A stretch of 5,204 nt of DNA from an uncultured Oscillospiraceae bacterium (GTDB lineage: Bacteria; Bacillota; Clostridia; Oscillospirales; Oscillospiraceae), in assembly GCA_910579595.1 (NCBI GenBank), contig CAJTVM010000141.1, forward strand, positions 1 to 5,204, in the 5' to 3' direction. The translations under genes were made by a program, and so were the position numbers. The notes below the pieces were generated by a model that ran no database searches, was not told the DNA's origin, and saw only the letters and a program-made list of their open reading frames with translations. Shown piece by piece: positions 1-4,942 of the stretch (position 1 is its first letter; every line of letters starts with the position of its first letter).

Positions 1-440
1 TTTCCAAGACCGTGAAGGGCGGCCGTGTGGCCAAGTTCTCCGCCCTGATGGTGGTCGGCGACGAGAAGGGCCGCGTGGGCTTCGGCCTGGGCAAGGCCGC
101 CGAAGTTGCCGAGGCCATCCGCAAGGGCATCGAGGACGCCAAGAAGAACATGGTGACCGTCACCCTGTCCGGTACCACCATCCCCCACGAGGTCATTGGC
201 GAGTTCGGCGCCGGCCGCGTCCTTCTCAAGCCCGCCAGCAAAGGTACCGGCATCATCGCCGGCGGCCCTGTGCGTGCGGTGATGGAGGCTGCGGGCGTGT
301 CCGACATCCGCGCCAAGTGCCTGCGTACCAATAACCCCCAGAACGTGGTGGCCGCCACCATGGAGGGGCTTAAGTCCCTGCGCAGTCCCGCTGAAGTCGC
401 GCGTATCCGCGGCAAGAGCGTGGAAGAGATCTTAGGTTAA
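1..440 (+). CDS. rpsE: 30S ribosomal protein S5, 5' truncated
   Basis: This is small-subunit protein S5, which helps set decoding accuracy and lies near the helix 34 spectinomycin site of 16S rRNA. The frame is open from the window edge; 145 full codons are visible from base 3, beginning SKTVKGG, which aligns with about residue 22 of E. coli S5, so some 20 N-terminal residues are missing. The SKTVKGGR loop, where spectinomycin-resistance changes occur in S5, looks wild type. The rest of the N-terminal RNA-binding domain follows (VVGDEKGRVGFGLGKA), then the C-terminal domain (KGTGIIAGGPVRAVMEAAG and TNNPQNVVAAT), ending RGKSVEEILG as usual. An apparent GTG start at base 12 is internal and not the real start. 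The stop TAA at 438-440 overlaps the rpmD ribosome-binding site. Confidence 0.97.
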   Translation, partial: SKTVKGGRVAKFSALMVVGDEKGRVGFGLGKAAEVAEAIRKGIEDAKKNMVTVTLSGTTIPHEVIGEFGAGRVLLKPASKGTGIIAGGPVRAVMEAAGVSDIRAKCLRTNNPQNVVAATMEGLKSLRSPAEVARIRGKSVEEILG

Positions 441-454
441 GGAGGCTCACGACA

Positions 455-640
455 ATGGCTAAAACCATCAACATCAAGCTCGTCAAGAGCCTGAACGGCC
501 GTCTGGCCAAGCATAAGGCCACCGCCGAGGCCCTGGGCCTGCGCAAGATCGGCGACACCACCGTGCAGCCCGACAACGAGGCTACCCGGGGCAAGATCGC
601 CCACATCGGTTACCTGCTCCAGGTCACCGAGAACGCCTAA
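455..640 (+). CDS. rpmD: 50S ribosomal protein L30
   Basis: This is large-subunit protein L30, a small protein that binds 23S rRNA. The 61-residue product is the normal bacterial length and has the family pattern: an initial beta strand (INIKLVKSLNGR), a helix with KHKATAEALGLRKIGDT, and the NEATRGKIAHIGYLLQV segment near the C terminus. The start is ATG at 455, preceded by AAGGAGG at 439-445, which overlaps the rpsE stop codon. It lies 14 bases after rpsE and 14 bases before rplO, the standard spc operon position. Nothing odd is seen. Confidence 0.97.
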   Translation: MAKTINIKLVKSLNGRLAKHKATAEALGLRKIGDTTVQPDNEATRGKIAHIGYLLQVTENA

Positions 641-654
641 GGAGGTTGCTGACC

Positions 655-1095
655 ATGAATCTGCATGAACTGTCTCCCGCCCCCGGCTCCACCCAGGTGG
701 GCAAGCGCAAGGGGCGCGGTCCCGGCACCGGCAACGGCAAGACCGCCGGCCGCGGCCACAAGGGCCAGTGGGCCCGCTCCGGCGGCGGCGTCCGCATCGG
801 GTTCGAGGGCGGCCAGATGCCTCTGGCCCGCCGCCTGCCCAAGCGGGGCTTCAACAACATCTTTGCCAAGCGTTTGGAGGCCATCAACGTCTCCGCCTTG
901 AACAAGTTCGAGGACGGTACTGTGGTCAACGTTTGCGATTTGCTGGAAAAGGGTATCATTTCCAAGTGTGAGTATGGCGTCAAGATCCTGGGCAACGGGG
1001 AGTTGACCCGTAAGCTCACCGTCCGGGCCTCCGCTTTCTCGGCCTCCGCAAAGGAGAAGATCGAAAAGGCAGGCGGTACGGCGGAGGTGATCTGA
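655..1095 (+). CDS. rplO: 50S ribosomal protein L15
   Basis: This is large-subunit protein L15, a late-assembly 23S rRNA-binding protein. The product is 146 residues, the normal length. The glycine- and arginine-rich N-terminal extension (residues about 15-65, with KRKGRGPGTGNGKTAGRGHKG and the FEGGQMPLARRLPKRGF signature) threads into rRNA, and a globular C-terminal domain follows with the usual GxGELTRKLTVRASAFSASA segment. I chose ATG 655, which begins MNLHELSPAPGS as in relatives and sits 9 bases after GGAGG at 641-645. An in-frame TTG at 646 abuts that site and is too close to be used. The gene ends in TGA at 1093-1095, two bases before secY. Confidence 0.97.
   Translation: MNLHELSPAPGSTQVGKRKGRGPGTGNGKTAGRGHKGQWARSGGGVRIGFEGGQMPLARRLPKRGFNNIFAKRLEAINVSALNKFEDGTVVNVCDLLEKGIISKCEYGVKILGNGELTRKLTVRASAFSASAKEKIEKAGGTAEVI
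1083..1091 (+). promoter_or_regulatory. secY ribosome-binding site inside rplO
   Basis: The bases GGAGGTGAT match nearly the whole anti-Shine-Dalgarno end of 16S rRNA and lie inside the last codons of rplO, six bases before the secY ATG at 1098. SecY initiation is therefore tied to ribosomes finishing L15. Confidence 0.75.
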
Positions 1096-1097
1096 GC

Positions 1098-2444
1098 ATG
1101 ATTCAGACCATCAGAAACGCATGGAAGGTGCCTGAGCTGCGGGGCAAACTGCTGTTTACGGTGTTTGCGCTGCTCATCTTCCGGGTGGGCGCCGCTATTC
1201 CGGTGCCCTTCATCGACACCCATACACTCAGCGACTATATCGCCTCCCAGTCCTCCAGCATCTTTGGGCTGCTGAATGTTATGAGCGGCGATGCCTTCGC
1301 CCAGGCGACGGTATTTGCCCTCTCTATCCAGCCCTATATCAACAGCTCCATCATCATCCAACTGCTGACCATCGCCATCCCCGCCCTGGAGCGCCTCCAG
1401 AAGGAGGGCGGCGAGGAAGGCAAGAAGAAGCTGGAAGCCATCACCCGGTATGCCACCGTGGCCATCGCCCTCATCCAGGCCTTTGGCTACTATACCTTCC
1501 TGCGGGTGGGTTCCGGCGGGCAGAGCCTGCTCACCGTACAGGGCGTGTGGCCCGCCATCGTGATCATCGCCGCTTTCGTGGCAGGCTCCGCCTTCCTGAT
1601 GTGGCTGGGCGAGCAGATCACCGAGTTCGGCATCGGCAACGGCATCTCCATCATCCTGTTCGCCGGTATTGTGGGCCGCGTGCCCACCATGGTTTCCACC
1701 ATTATCAGCGGCGTACGGGCCTGGGCCACCGGATCGAATCCCACCTCTGCTCTGGTGATGCACCCCGTGTTCATCCCGTTCGTCATTATCGGTATGCTGG
1801 CTCTTGTGGCCTTTATCGTGTTCATCACCAACGCCGAGCGCCGCATTCCCGTGCAGTACGCCAAGCGGGTGGTGGGCCGGAAGATGTACGGCGGCCAGTC
1901 CAGCCATATTCCCATTAAGGTGAATATGTCCGGTGTGCTCCCCATCATCTTCGCCCAGGCCATCGCTTCCATCCCCGCCACCATCGGGATGTTTGTGCCC
2001 TCCGCCCAGACCAAGGGCAGCGGCTGGAACACCTTCCTGAGTATCTTTGATACCACCGGGCTGGTGTACAGCATTGTGTATTTTCTGCTGATCATCCTGT
2101 TCAGCTATTTCTACAACACCATCCAGTTCAACCCCATCGAGGTGGCCAACAACCTGAAGAAGAACGGCGGCTTTATTCCCGGCTTCCGCCCGGGCCGGCC
2201 CACCAGCGACTTCCTGTCCAAGGTCATCTCCCGGATCACCATGTTCGGCGCCATCTATCTGGGCGTGGTCGCTCTGCTTCCCACCATTGTGGGCAACATT
2301 ATGAGCGCCTTCGGCAGCAGCGCCGGCAGCAGGCTGGGCATTGGCGGCACCTCTGTCATCATCGTGGTGGGCGTGGCGCTGGAGACCGTGAAGGCCCTGG
2401 AGGCCCAGCTCATGATGCGCCACTACAAGGGCTTCCTTGAGTGA
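1098..2444 (+). CDS. secY: Protein translocase channel subunit SecY
   Basis: SecY is the membrane channel of the SecYEG translocon, through which SecA or the ribosome passes exported and membrane proteins. At 448 residues it is slightly longer than the usual 430-440. Ten membrane segments can be placed at about residues 17-37, 76-95, 117-135, 150-170, 180-205, 221-245, 274-297, 317-340, 374-397 and 412-432. A plug-like stretch (SIFGLLNVMSGDAF) lies around 54-67. Family signatures visible are FRVGAAIPVPFID in segment 1, PYINSSIIIQLL in segment 2, GEQITEFGIGNGISI before segment 5, the C4 loop ERRIPVQYAKRVVGRKMYGG, and the C5 loop GFIPGFRPG with Arg364, equivalent to the functionally essential E. 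coli Arg357. ATG 1098 is two bases after the rplO stop. Confidence 0.98.
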   Translation: MIQTIRNAWKVPELRGKLLFTVFALLIFRVGAAIPVPFIDTHTLSDYIASQSSSIFGLLNVMSGDAFAQATVFALSIQPYINSSIIIQLLTIAIPALERLQKEGGEEGKKKLEAITRYATVAIALIQAFGYYTFLRVGSGGQSLLTVQGVWPAIVIIAAFVAGSAFLMWLGEQITEFGIGNGISIILFAGIVGRVPTMVSTIISGVRAWATGSNPTSALVMHPVFIPFVIIGMLALVAFIVFITNAERRIPVQYAKRVVGRKMYGGQSSHIPIKVNMSGVLPIIFAQAIASIPATIGMFVPSAQTKGSGWNTFLSIFDTTGLVYSIVYFLLIILFSYFYNTIQFNPIEVANNLKKNGGFIPGFRPGRPTSDFLSKVISRITMFGAIYLGVVALLPTIVGNIMSAFGSSAGSRLGIGGTSVIIVVGVALETVKALEAQLMMRHYKGFLE

Positions 2445-2462
2445 GCATTGAGGTGAGCCATT

Positions 2463-3095
2463 ATGAAACTCATTATGCTCGGCGCCCCCGGCGCCGGTAA
2501 GGGGACCCAGGCCGCTATCCTCAGCGAGCGGCTGGGTATCCCCACCATTTCCACAGGCAACATCCTGCGCTCGGCCGTGAAAAACGGCACGAGCGTGGGA
2601 CTCCAGGCCAAGAGCTACATGGACGCGGGTAAGCTGGTGCCCGACCAGGTGATCATCGATATCATCGCCGAGCGCCTGGCTGAGGCCGACTGCGCAAAGG
2701 GCTATATCCTGGACGGCGTGCCCCGCACCATCGCCCAGGCTGAAGCCCTGGAGGCCGCAGGCATCCGCTTTGACTGCGTGCTGGACATTGAGGTCTCCGA
2801 TGAGGAGATTGTCAGCCGCATGAGCGGACGGCGGGCCTGCACCGACTGCGGCGCCACCTACCACGTCAAGGCCGCGCCCCCCAAGGCTGAGGGTGTGTGC
2901 GACGTCTGCGGCGGCAAGCTGGTCCAGCGGGACGATGACAAGCGGTCAACCGTGCTGGATCGGTTGAGCGTGTACCATGCCCAGACGGAGCCGCTGAAGG
3001 CGTTCTACGCCAAGCAGGGTATTGTCAAGAGCGTGGACAACCAGCCCACCATCGAGGCCACCACCAAGGTCATTACGGCGGCCCTGGGTATTTGA
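2463..3095 (+). CDS. adk: Adenylate kinase, zinc-type long form
   Basis: This cytoplasmic enzyme converts ATP + AMP into 2 ADP. The 210-residue product is the long form. The P-loop GAPGAGKGT is at residues 7-15, the AMP-site segment STGNILR at 30-36, and LDGVPRT at 83-89. Arg36, Arg88, Gln92, Arg119, Arg123, Arg156 and Arg167 fall at the same numbers as the ligand-binding residues of E. coli Adk. The LID carries four cysteines (126, 129, 146, 149) in two CxxC pairs, the structural zinc site typical of Gram-positive enzymes. Two positions differ from the commonest motif: Asn33 in place of Asp in STGD, and Val86 in place of Phe in DGFPRT. Both look like lineage variants. GAGGTGA at 2450-2456 serves ATG 2463, 18 bases after secY. 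Confidence 0.98.
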   Translation: MKLIMLGAPGAGKGTQAAILSERLGIPTISTGNILRSAVKNGTSVGLQAKSYMDAGKLVPDQVIIDIIAERLAEADCAKGYILDGVPRTIAQAEALEAAGIRFDCVLDIEVSDEEIVSRMSGRRACTDCGATYHVKAAPPKAEGVCDVCGGKLVQRDDDKRSTVLDRLSVYHAQTEPLKAFYAKQGIVKSVDNQPTIEATTKVITAALGI

Positions 3096-3097
3096 GC

Positions 3098-3871
3098 ATG
3101 GAGCTGATCACACTGAAATCCCCCCGGGAACAGGACGCCATGCGCAGGGCCGGACGAATTACCGCCCAGGCCCGGGCGCTGGCGGGCAGCATGGTCCGCC
3201 CCGGCGTCACCACCAAGGAGATCGACGACGCGGTGCGCAAGTTCATCCGCAGCAAAGGGGCCCAGCCGTCCTTCCTCAATTACCACGGCTTTGCGGGCTC
3301 GGCGTGCATCTCGGTGAACCAGGTGGTCATCCACGGCATCCCGTCCCGGCGCGTTGTGCTCAGGGAGGGGGACATCGTCAGCGTGGACGTGGGCGCCTAT
3401 ATCGACGGCTTCCACGGCGACTGCGCCGCCACCTACCCCTGCGGGGAGATTACTCCGGAGGCCCAGCGGCTGATTGACGTCACCCAGCAGAGCTTTTGGG
3501 AGGGCTTCCAGTTCGCCAAAGCCGGCCAACGGGTGAGCGATATCTCCCACGCGGTGCAGGTCTACGTGGAGAAGCACGGCTACTCTGTGGTGCGCAGCTT
3601 CGTGGGCCACGGCGTGGGGCGCGAAATGCACGAGGCCCCCGAGGTGCCCAACTTCGGCCCCGCCGGTCACGGCGCCCGGCTCCAAGCGGGTATGGCCATT
3701 GCGGTGGAGCCTATGGTGTGCGCTGGCGACTGGCAGGTGAAGGTGCTCAAGGACGGCTGGACCACCGTGACAACGGACGGTTCCCTGGCGGCCCACTATG
3801 AAAACACCATCCTTATCACTGAGGACGGGCCGGAAATCACCACCGTCACCGAGGATGGGACTTATCTATGA
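3098..3871 (+). CDS. map: Methionine aminopeptidase, type I
   Basis: This metalloenzyme removes the initiator methionine from nascent proteins with small second residues. The 257-residue product is the short bacterial type Ia form without an N-terminal zinc-finger extension. The five metal ligands are Asp97, Asp108, His171, Glu204 and Glu235, and the catalytic histidines are His79 and His178; all share E. coli numbering. The surrounding motifs SVDVGAYIDGFHGDCA, GHGVGREMHE and AVEPM are intact. I chose ATG 3098 because MELITLKSPREQDAMRRAG matches family N termini; an in-frame TTG at 3092 overlaps the adk stop. No good Shine-Dalgarno sequence precedes it, so translation probably relies on coupling to adk, whose TGA is two bases upstream. 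Its stop overlaps the next start as ATGA. Confidence 0.97.
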   Translation: MELITLKSPREQDAMRRAGRITAQARALAGSMVRPGVTTKEIDDAVRKFIRSKGAQPSFLNYHGFAGSACISVNQVVIHGIPSRRVVLREGDIVSVDVGAYIDGFHGDCAATYPCGEITPEAQRLIDVTQQSFWEGFQFAKAGQRVSDISHAVQVYVEKHGYSVVRSFVGHGVGREMHEAPEVPNFGPAGHGARLQAGMAIAVEPMVCAGDWQVKVLKDGWTTVTTDGSLAAHYENTILITEDGPEITTVTEDGTYL

Positions 3872-4161
3872 GCAGCACGATGCCCGGTTATACTGGTTGG
3901 ATCGTCCGCGCCGTGGCCGGACGGGACAAGGATGGGCTGTTCTGCGTGATGGGCGTAGACCAGGCGCAAAGACGGCTGCTGATCGCCGATGGGAAGCGGC
4001 GGAAAGCCGCCCGGCCTAAGGCCAAGGATTTCAATCATGTGAAGCTGCTCACCGGTGGGTTCGACCACCCCGCGATTCAAAAGCTGAAGCAGGGCGAAGC
4101 CCTGTCAGACAAGGCACTGAGACGGGCGCTGGCCGCGTTCCGAGATCAACTGGAGGTATGA
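3868..4161 (+). CDS. KOW-domain RNA-binding protein (L14e-like)
   Basis: This is a 97-residue basic protein with a KOW-type fold at the N terminus: GWIVRAVAGRDKDGLFCVMG at residues 10-29, then a strand ending LLIADGKRRKAARPKAKDFNHV at about 37-58. The pattern resembles the KOW/ribosomal L14e-like proteins (COG2163 type) that many Clostridia carry between map and infA. The C-terminal third (LKQGEALSDKALRRALAAF) looks helical. Its place among ribosomal genes and its many Lys and Arg residues suggest binding of rRNA or ribosomes, but the exact role is not known to me. The start ATG 3868 overlaps the map stop by four bases (ATGA), and only a weak GAGG at 3851-3854 precedes it, so translational coupling to map is likely. 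Confidence 0.9.
   Translation: MSSTMPGYTGWIVRAVAGRDKDGLFCVMGVDQAQRRLLIADGKRRKAARPKAKDFNHVKLLTGGFDHPAIQKLKQGEALSDKALRRALAAFRDQLEV
4152..4156 (+). promoter_or_regulatory. infA ribosome-binding site deciding a TTG start
   Basis: GGAGG overlaps the end of the KOW gene and lies 9 bases before TTG 4166, the normal spacing. The nearest ATG, at 4158, is in another frame and only one base from the site, so it cannot be the start. Confidence 0.8.
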
Positions 4162-4165
4162 CGCT

Positions 4166-4384
4166 TTGGCAAAAGACGACATGATCGAGTTGGAGGGCGT
4201 CGTCACCGAGGCCCTGCCTAACACCACGTTCAACGTGGACATTGGAAATGGACACATTATCTTGGCACACATCTCGGGCAAGCTGCGGATGAACTTCATC
4301 CGCATCCTGCCTGGCGATAAAGTCACGGTTCAGATGTCGCCCTACGACCTGACCCGGGGCAGAATTACTTGGAGATCTAAGTAA
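4166..4384 (+). CDS. infA: Translation initiation factor IF-1, TTG start
   Basis: IF-1 binds the 30S A site during initiation and works with IF-2 and IF-3. The 72-residue product is exactly family length and is a single OB fold. Hallmarks are MAKDDMIELEGVVTEALPNTTF at the N terminus (given here as a pattern only), GHIILAHISGKLRMNFIRIL at residues 29-48, and GDKVTVQMSPYDLTRGRI at 50-67. The start is TTG at 4166: it gives the conserved MAK N terminus and has GGAGG 9 bases upstream, whereas the first in-frame ATG is codon 6 with no site. It is four bases after the KOW gene stop. A long spacer follows instead of the usual quick passage to rpmJ. Confidence 0.97.
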   Translation: MAKDDMIELEGVVTEALPNTTFNVDIGNGHIILAHISGKLRMNFIRILPGDKVTVQMSPYDLTRGRITWRSK

Positions 4385-4431
4385 TGAGAAGTGCGGAGCC
4401 GTCGTGAGCAGCGGGCTAAGACCGGAGTGGA

Positions 4432-4472
4432 GCAAAAGCGGGGAGGCCCCGAGGGGGCCGGACAGCTTTTGC
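4432..4472 (+). repeat. Nested inverted repeat (8 bp outer, 6 bp inner)
   Basis: GCAAAAGC at 4432-4439 pairs perfectly with GCTTTTGC at 4465-4472. Inside it, GGCCCC at 4445-4450 pairs with GGGGCC at 4454-4459 across a GAG loop. The TTTT at 4467-4470 belongs to the outer stem and lies too far from the GC-rich inner stem for a canonical intrinsic terminator. Confidence 0.85.
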
Positions 4473-4488
4473 GGAATCGGAGGGCGCT

Positions 4489-4505
4489 GTGTGCCAGTGG
4501 CACAC
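4489..4505 (+). repeat. 7 bp inverted repeat with 3-base loop
   Basis: GTGTGCC at 4489-4495 is perfectly complementary to GGCACAC at 4499-4505, with AGT as the loop. It is the second hairpin of the structured spacer, 16 bases after the nested repeat. Confidence 0.85.
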
Positions 4506-4580
4506 GTTCAGTGCTGACCGAGCCGAAGGCTTAGAACCGCGTTGCGAACAGGTGCAGCATGACAACTATCAACGACCGAG

Positions 4581-4620
4581 TTTGGAACAGGCTTTTCCCT
4601 CAAGGGGCCTTGCCTCCAAA
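4581..4620 (+). repeat. 6 bp stem enclosing a weaker hairpin
   Basis: TTTGGA at 4581-4586 is perfectly complementary to TCCAAA at 4615-4620. Within it AGGC at 4589-4592 can pair with GCCT at 4607-4610, and CCC at 4597-4599 with GGG at 4604-4606 around a TCAA loop, leaving four T bases bulged. This stem is less certain than the others because its parts are short. Confidence 0.5.
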
Positions 4621-4651
4621 AGGGACCGCAGAACTCCCGCCCCAGCAGGGA

Positions 4652-4669
4652 CGGCGGCGAAAGCCGCCG
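4652..4669 (+). repeat. GAAA-capped 7 bp hairpin
   Basis: CGGCGGC at 4652-4658 pairs with GCCGCCG at 4663-4669, closed by GAAA. GNRA tetraloops are typical of folded RNAs, where they often dock into receptors, so this supports function at the RNA level. Only one base separates it from the 13 bp hairpin, so the two could stack end to end. Confidence 0.85.
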
Positions 4670-4670
4670 C

Positions 4671-4705
4671 CCAACCGTGAACCCAACGAAGTGGTTCACG
4701 GTTGG
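4671..4705 (+). repeat. Perfect 13 bp inverted repeat
   Basis: CCAACCGTGAACC at 4671-4683 is perfectly complementary to GGTTCACGGTTGG at 4693-4705, with a 9-base loop. It is the strongest hairpin in the window. The bases after it are AGAGGAGGAG rather than a T-run, so it is not an intrinsic terminator. It instead abuts a Shine-Dalgarno-like sequence and could influence its access, block 3'-exonucleases or act as a processing site. Confidence 0.9.
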
Positions 4706-4707
4706 AG

Positions 4708-4713
4708 AGGAGG
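4708..4713 (+). promoter_or_regulatory. Extra ribosome-binding site in frame with rpmJ
   Basis: AGGAGG lies directly after the 13 bp hairpin and 9 bases before ATG 4723. That ATG is in frame with rpmJ and no stop intervenes, so initiation here would add 30 residues to L36. Whether it is used is unknown; the added sequence resembles no ribosomal extension I know. Confidence 0.45.
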
Positions 4714-4730
4714 AGCAGCGGAATGAGCGA

Positions 4731-4751
4731 GCTTTCGGCAAAGCCGGAAGC
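4731..4751 (+). repeat. 9 bp hairpin with AAA loop
   Basis: GCTTTCGGC at 4731-4739 pairs with GCCGGAAGC at 4743-4751, with a single G-U pair (4735/4747) and an AAA loop. It lies between the extra start at 4723 and the main rpmJ start. It is followed at 4761-4772 by a small GGAG-CUUG-CTCC hairpin. Confidence 0.75.
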
Positions 4752-4797
4752 GAGGGATATGGAGCTTGCTCCGACGAGGGGCCATTCAGGCATTAAC

Positions 4798-4803
4798 AGG
4801 AGG
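4798..4803 (+). promoter_or_regulatory. rpmJ ribosome-binding site
   Basis: AGGAGG lies 9 bases before ATG 4813 and decides the start that gives the standard 37-residue L36. The surrounding bases TTAACAGGAGGTTAAA are A/T-richer than the structured spacer before them and look like ordinary operon leader sequence. Confidence 0.85.
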
Positions 4804-4812
4804 TTAAACGAT

Positions 4813-4926
4813 ATGAAAGTCAGACCGTCTGTCAAGCCCATGTGCGAGAAGTGCAAGATCATCAAGCGCAAGGGCAAAGTCATGGTCATTTGCGAAAACC
4901 CCAAGCACAAGCAGAGACAAGGTTAA
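4813..4926 (+). CDS. rpmJ: 50S ribosomal protein L36, zinc-binding form
   Basis: L36 is the smallest large-subunit protein and binds 23S rRNA late in 50S assembly. The 37-residue product from ATG 4813 is exactly family length and begins MKVRPSVKPMCEKC as expected. It keeps the zinc ribbon Cys11, Cys14, Cys27 and His32, so it is the zinc-containing (C+) type rather than the cysteine-free paralogue made under zinc shortage. The start is supported by AGGAGG at 4798-4803. The reading frame stays open upstream to another AGGAGG-N9-ATG at 4723, which would make a 67-residue protein; I regard the short form as the main product. The unusual feature is the 428-base structured spacer separating it from infA. 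Its stop is 16 bases before rpsM. Confidence 0.96.
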   Translation: MKVRPSVKPMCEKCKIIKRKGKVMVICENPKHKQRQG

Positions 4927-4942
4927 AGGAGGGGCATAGAGT

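Larger units (their letters stand above)
4385..4812 (+). ncRNA. Highly structured infA-rpmJ spacer, candidate RNA element or palindromic insertion
   Basis: This 428-base stretch holds no recognisable protein gene. From about 4432 to 4772 it is nearly tiled by inverted repeats: 4432-4439/4465-4472 (8 bp) enclosing 4445-4450/4454-4459 (6 bp); 4489-4495/4499-4505 (7 bp); a possible branched fold at 4506-4566; 4581-4586/4615-4620 (6 bp); 4652-4658/4663-4669 (7 bp, GAAA loop); 4671-4683/4693-4705 (13 bp); 4731-4739/4743-4751 (9 bp with one G-U); and 4761-4764/4769-4772 (4 bp, CUUG loop). Stem complementarity is read directly. That it acts as one RNA or is a mobile palindromic repeat is inference, and I do not match it to a named RNA family. 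There is no T-run after the strong stems and no convincing promoter, so it should be co-transcribed with its neighbours. Confidence 0.5.

Noticed and set aside
624..2864. A 746-residue open frame on the minus strand across rplO, secY and adk
   Set aside because: It is antisense to three certain genes. Its His-, Gly- and Asp-rich composition is the complement of GC-rich codons, with no recognisable domain.
4440..4472. Intrinsic terminator after infA
   Set aside because: The GC-rich inner stem is followed by GGACAG before a four-base T tract that itself pairs in the outer stem, so the geometry is wrong.
4404..4517. A 37-codon GTG frame with a weak upstream GCGGAG
   Set aside because: It spans two strong hairpins, has poor initiation signals and no recognisable protein pattern; the inverted repeats explain the sequence better.
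4542..4569. Promoter-like TTGCGA with a 17-base spacer to AACTAT
   Set aside because: The -10 match is poor and the bases fall within predicted stems; not enough to call a promoter for rpmJ.
4489..4680. A 63-codon GTG frame in the spacer
   Set aside because: It lacks a ribosome-binding site and its sequence is dictated by hairpin arms.
4569..4910. Minus-strand frames across the spacer and rpmJ
   Set aside because: They are antisense to rpmJ and to palindromic sequence, with no start signals or known motifs.
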